Below are positions 5,859-11,283 of a stretch of DNA of 11,283 bases, piece after piece (the stretch's first letter is position 1; each line of letters begins with the position of its first letter). Location: assembly GCA_035559295.1 (NCBI GenBank), contig DATMBL010000258.1:1-11283 (forward strand), in the 5' to 3' direction. The stretch comes from DATMBL01 sp035559295. Its GTDB lineage: Bacteria > Desulfobacterota > Binatia > UBA9968. A program made the position numbers and the translations under genes. Under the pieces are notes generated by a model. That model had not been told where the DNA came from, did no database searches, and saw only the letters and a program-made list of their open reading frames with translations.

Positions 5859-7151
5859 ATGATAGCACGGTACACCCGCCCCGAGATGGCTCGGATCTGG
5901 TCGGAGGAAAACGGCTTTCACAAATGGCTCGAGGTCGAGATCCTCGCAGCGGAAGCGCTGGCGCGCCTCGGCAAGATCCCCCGCGCGGCGGCGCGGCGTA
6001 TCCGCAGGAACGCCCGATTCGATGTGCGCCGCATCCGGGAGATCGAGCGCGAGGTCAAGCACGAGATGATCGCGTTTCTCAGCTCCGTCGCCGAATCAAT
6101 CGGCGACGACGCGCGTTACCTCCACCTCGGCATGACTTCGTCGGATGTCATGGACACGGCGTTGGCGATACAGCTGAAGGAAGCGGCGGGCGTTCTGCTT
6201 CAGGGTATTCGGGACCTCATGAAGGTCTTGCGTCGCCAGGCGTTTAAATACAAATCAACCGTGATGATAGGGCGCACGCACGGGGTGCACGCCGAGCCGA
6301 TCACGTTCGGTCTCAAGCTCGCCCTGTGGTATGAGGAGATGGGGCGCAACCTCGACCGCTTGAAGAAAGCGACCGAGGACGTGGCAGTCGGCCAGATCTC
6401 GGGCGCCGTCGGGACCTTTGCGCAGATTTCGCCGAAGGTCGAAGCTTACGTGTGCAGGAAAGCAGGGTTGGCCGCGGAGCCGATCTCGAACCAGATTATT
6501 CAACGGGACCGGCACGCCTACTTTTTCTCCACGCTGGCCGTGATCGCCGGCTCGCTCGAGAAGTTCGCCACCGAAATTCGCCACCTGCAGCGCACCGAAG
6601 TTCGAGAAGCCGAGGAGCCGTTTACCGAAGGGCAAAAGGGCTCTTCGGCGATGCCGCACAAGCGAAACCCGATTCTCTCCGAGAACGTTTGCGGTCTCGC
6701 CCGGCTGGTCAGGTCCCACGCGTTGGCGGCGCTGGAAAATATCGCGCTCTGGCACGAGCGCGACATCAGCCACTCTTCGGTCGAGCGCGTGATCGCCCCC
6801 GATGCCACGACCGTGCTCGATTTCATGCTCCATCGGATGTGTCATGTTCTCGAGCATCTCTGCGTCTACCCGGAGAACATGAGGCGCAATCTGGAGAAGA
6901 GCGGCGGGGCGGCGTTCTCCGAGCGCGTGTTGTTGGCGCTTGTAGAGCGGGGCATCCCGCGCGATGCGGCGTATCGCATGGTGCAGCGCCATGCCTTGAA
7001 AGCGGGGCGCGACGGCGCCGACCTTAAAACCGAGCTCGCCCGGGACCCCGAGATCCTGCGCCATCTCTCGCCCGAGGAGGTGGAGCGCGCGTTCAGCGTC
7101 GATGCCCATCTGGCGCACGTCGACTTCATTTTTCGCCGGGTTTTCGGTTGA
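5859..7151 (+). CDS. purB: Adenylosuccinate lyase
   Basis: PurB removes fumarate from SAICAR (giving AICAR) on the way to IMP and from adenylosuccinate (giving AMP). It is a homotetramer of the fumarase/aspartase superfamily in which three subunits build each active site. The 430 residues match the short bacterial type. Conserved elements are H68 in EVKHEMIAF, YLHLGMTSSDVMDTA (87-101, including H89), GRTHGVHAEPITFG (138-151, with H141 the likely general acid), and the superfamily signature SSAMPHKRNP (262-271) with the catalytic serine at S262/S263 in the flexible loop. The ATG at 5859 starts MIARYTRPEMARIWSEENG, the standard N-terminus; ACGGGG lies six bases upstream. It sits between dut and purS. 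In the Bacillus-type order purC would come next, but purS follows directly, 19 bases on. Confidence 0.97.
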   Translation: MIARYTRPEMARIWSEENGFHKWLEVEILAAEALARLGKIPRAAARRIRRNARFDVRRIREIEREVKHEMIAFLSSVAESIGDDARYLHLGMTSSDVMDTALAIQLKEAAGVLLQGIRDLMKVLRRQAFKYKSTVMIGRTHGVHAEPITFGLKLALWYEEMGRNLDRLKKATEDVAVGQISGAVGTFAQISPKVEAYVCRKAGLAAEPISNQIIQRDRHAYFFSTLAVIAGSLEKFATEIRHLQRTEVREAEEPFTEGQKGSSAMPHKRNPILSENVCGLARLVRSHALAALENIALWHERDISHSSVERVIAPDATTVLDFMLHRMCHVLEHLCVYPENMRRNLEKSGGAAFSERVLLALVERGIPRDAAYRMVQRHALKAGRDGADLKTELARDPEILRHLSPEEVERAFSVDAHLAHVDFIFRRVFG

Positions 7152-7170
7152 GCGTGGAGGAACGCCATCG

Positions 7171-7413
7171 ATGCGCCTCAAGGTCTTCATCACGTTAAAG
7201 CCCGGCGTCCTCGACCCCCAGGGTCAGGCGGTGACGCGTTCGTTGCATGCCTTGGGGTTCGGCGAAGTGCGGGAGGTGCGCATGGGCAAATATCTCGACA
7301 TCGAGCTCGAGAGCGCCACGCGCGAAACTGCGCAAGCGCGGGCGCGCTCCATGTGCGACCAGCTGTTGGCCAATCCGGTGATCGAGGATTATCGGTTCGA
7401 AATCGAGGAGTAA
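7171..7413 (+). CDS. purS: Phosphoribosylformylglycinamidine synthase, PurS subunit
   Basis: PurS is the small structural subunit that holds PurQ and PurL together in the three-part FGAM synthetase. The 80-residue protein has the usual length and pattern: MRLKVFITLKPGVLDPQG at the start, LHALGFGEVREVRMGKYLDIEL in the middle, and the ending CDQLLANPVIEDYRFEIEE. The frame remains open upstream to 7102, but that part overlaps purB and is not family sequence. The ATG at 7171 is supported by a strong ribosome site, GGAGGAA, ending eight bases before it. The stop is two bases before the purQ start, consistent with coupled translation and matched subunit amounts. Confidence 0.96.
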   Translation: MRLKVFITLKPGVLDPQGQAVTRSLHALGFGEVREVRMGKYLDIELESATRETAQARARSMCDQLLANPVIEDYRFEIEE

Positions 7414-7415
7414 CC

Positions 7416-8141
7416 GTGCGTTGGGGAGTGATCGTTTTTCCGGGCTCGTGCGACGATCACGACGTCTACGACTGCCTCAAGCGGGACATGGGCCAGAACG
7501 TCAAGCTCCTTTGGCACAAAGACGAGCTCGTCGGGTCGTTTGATTGCCTGGTGCTGCCGGGCGGCTTCTCCTACGGCGACTATCTCCGCTGCGGAGCGAT
7601 GGCGCGCTTCTCGCCGATCATGCGCGGCGTCATTGCATTCGCCCGCGACGGCGGGCTCGTGCTGGGCACATGCAACGGGTTTCAGATTCTTTGCGAGGCC
7701 GGCTTGCTACCGGGAGCGCTGGTGCGTAACGCCGGGCTGCGCTTCGTCTGCCAGCAGGTCTGGCTCCGGACCGAAGAGACCGACACGCCGTTTACCTCTC
7801 AACTGAAGAAGGGCCAGCTTCTGCGCATGCCGGTCAAGCACGGCGAGGGCTGCTACTACGCGGACACGGCCACGCTGGAGCGGCTGAGAAAGAACCGCCA
7901 GGTGCTTTTGCGTTACGTCGACGCGAAAGGCAAAACCTCGCCGGCGGCAAACCCGAACGGCTCGCTCGATCATATCGCGGGCATCTGCAACGAAGGCCGC
8001 AACGTCTTCGGTTTGATGCCGCATCCCGAGGACGCTTGCGATCGGCTGCTCGGGAGCGATGACGGGCTCAAGATCTACGGCTCGATCGCCGCGGCGGCGG
8101 CGCGAAAGGGCGCGGCCGGCGCGTCGACGCGGGCGGGGTAG
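7416..8141 (+). CDS. purQ: Phosphoribosylformylglycinamidine synthase, PurQ glutaminase subunit
   Basis: PurQ is the class I glutamine amidotransferase that supplies ammonia to PurL for converting FGAR to FGAM. The 241 residues show the full fold: WGVIVFPGSCDDHD at the N-terminus, VLPGGFSYGDYLRCGAMARF (the oxyanion region, around 46-65), nucleophile C86 in LGTCNGFQILCEAGLLPG, and the H203/E205 pair in GLMPHPEDACD, completing the Cys-His-Glu triad. The open frame extends upstream to 7353 inside purS, but GTG 7416 is the family start and has GAGGAG (7405-7410) five bases before it. The last dozen or so residues (AAAAARKGAAGASTRAG) are a low-complexity tail. It is two bases from purS and two bases from purL. 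Confidence 0.96.
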   Translation: MRWGVIVFPGSCDDHDVYDCLKRDMGQNVKLLWHKDELVGSFDCLVLPGGFSYGDYLRCGAMARFSPIMRGVIAFARDGGLVLGTCNGFQILCEAGLLPGALVRNAGLRFVCQQVWLRTEETDTPFTSQLKKGQLLRMPVKHGEGCYYADTATLERLRKNRQVLLRYVDAKGKTSPAANPNGSLDHIAGICNEGRNVFGLMPHPEDACDRLLGSDDGLKIYGSIAAAAARKGAAGASTRAG

Positions 8142-8143
8142 CC

Positions 8144-10388
<2,245 letters not shown>

Positions 10389-10396
<8 letters not shown>

Positions 10397-11283
10397 TAAG
10401 TTTCACGAAGAATGCGCCGTCGTCGGTGTGTTCGGGCATCCCGAGGCGGCCAACATGGTGTACCTCGGATTGTATGCCCTCCAGCACCGCGGGCAGGAAT
10501 CCTCCGGCATCGTGTCCTCGGACGGTCGAGGGCTCATTTCGCACCGGCAAATGGGCTTGGTCGCGGACGTCTTCAAAGAAGACGTGATCAAGCGGCTCGA
10601 GGGCTCCATCGCCATCGGCCACAACCGCTACTCGACACACGGCCAGAGCCATCTCAAAAACGCGCAACCCTTCGTCGTCGAATATTCGCAGGGGCCGATT
10701 GCGATCTCACACAACGGCAATCTGGTAAACGGGGCGGTGCTGCGCGAGGAGCTGGAAGCGGCCGGCTCGATCTTCCAATCGACTTCCGATACGGAGGTGA
10801 TCATCCATCTGATCGCGACCTCGCGCGAATCGACGCTGATGGGGCGCATCGTCGAAGCGTTGAGCCGCGTGCGCGGCGCCTACTCGCTCGTGTTCTTGAC
10901 GCTCGACAAAATGATTGCGGTGCGCGATCCGATGGGGTTTCGGCCGCTCGTGCTCGGGCGGTTCCCGCTGGAAAAGCACGGGGGGGCCTACGTGGTGGCC
11001 TCGGAAACGTGCGCTCTCGACCTGATCGAAGCGGAGTATATCCGTGAAATCGAGCCCGGCGAAATCGTCACCTTCGGGCCGGCCGGGGTGGAGTCGCTCA
11101 AGCCGTTTCCGCCCGCGCCGCACGCCAAATGCATTTTCGAATACATCTACTTCGCCCGGCCGGACAGCAACTTATTCGGGCACAACGTTTATCAGGTGCG
11201 CAAGGAGCTGGGTCGCCAACTGGCGCGCGAAAGCGCGGTCGAGGCGGATCTCGTGACGCCGGTGCCCGACTCGGGCGTGCCTG
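10389..11283 (+). CDS. purF: Amidophosphoribosyltransferase, N-terminal part (3' truncated)
   Basis: PurF carries out the first committed step of purine synthesis: PRPP plus glutamine gives phosphoribosylamine. The frame runs from GTG 10389 to the window end without a stop, giving 298 complete codons of a protein normally near 470. The N-terminal nucleophile glutaminase domain is clear: TDKFHEECAVVGVFGHPEAANMVYLGLYALQHRGQESSGI, with C9 preceded by a short propeptide of eight residues that would be removed to expose the cysteine. HNRYSTHGQS, ISHNGNLVN, STSDTEVIIHL and VRDPMGFRPLVLG follow. KCIFEYIYFARPDSNLFG marks the linker into the phosphoribosyltransferase domain; in Bacillus-type PurF the cysteine here is an iron-sulfur ligand. 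The PRPP-binding site lies beyond the window. The start overlaps the purL stop by eight bases, suggesting translational coupling, which also explains the weak ribosome site. Confidence 0.95.

Noticed and set aside
7102..7170. Upstream extension of purS (and likewise purQ back to 7353)
   Set aside because: The extra codons overlap the preceding gene and are not family sequence. The internal starts at 7171 and 7416 have good ribosome sites and match the family N-termini.
10412..11047. 211-codon + frame overlapping purF
   Set aside because: The frame from GTG 10389 encodes unmistakable PurF over the same bases; this one is an Arg/Gly-rich shadow.

Overview
This is a high-GC bacterial chromosome segment of ordinary housekeeping genes. 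I found no defence system, mobile element, CRISPR array or other clearly undescribed system. The gene set is a class II (B12-dependent) ribonucleotide reductase, an rpsO-pnp-M16 peptidase-dut block, and a purine operon of the PurS/PurQ/small-PurL type. This excludes gamma- and beta-proteobacteria, which use one large PurL. It fits a deltaproteobacterial-type lineage in the broad old sense, or candidate phyla such as Methylomirabilota/NC10, Rokubacteria or Binatota. That placement is inference from gene content and order, not from a phylogeny.

Layout. Bases 1-467 hold the 3' end of nrdJ (+), ending in a cysteine-rich tail. Facing it at 477-1082 (-) is a secreted DUF4124 plus retropepsin-like aspartic protease. 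An 11-bp GUGA-loop hairpin lies across both gene ends and looks like the nrdJ terminator. A 149-bp divergent spacer (1083-1231) then leads into rpsO (1232-1501), pnp (1566-3698) and an M16 zinc peptidase (3715-4983), all on the + strand. The pnp ribosome binding site sits in the 3' arm of a small hairpin.

The one real gap is 4984-5393 (410 bp). It holds a long-range inverted repeat, two short low-confidence ORFs on opposite strands, and a palindromic element whose 5' arm can pair with either of two downstream arms. It is the most plausible place for a small RNA, a leader-type regulator or a decayed dispersed repeat.

From 5394 to the window end the genes are packed head to tail: dut, purB, purS, purQ, purL and purF (cut off by the window end). 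Gaps are 12, 19, 2 and 2 bases, then an 8-base overlap. PurF makes phosphoribosylamine at the first step. PurS, PurQ and PurL form the FGAM synthetase complex at the fourth step. PurB acts twice, on SAICAR and on adenylosuccinate. Dut makes dUMP and, with NrdJ upstream, belongs to deoxynucleotide supply. The window is therefore largely about nucleotide synthesis and RNA turnover. Four of these six genes start with GTG, so the start codons given here were chosen by family alignment and spacing.
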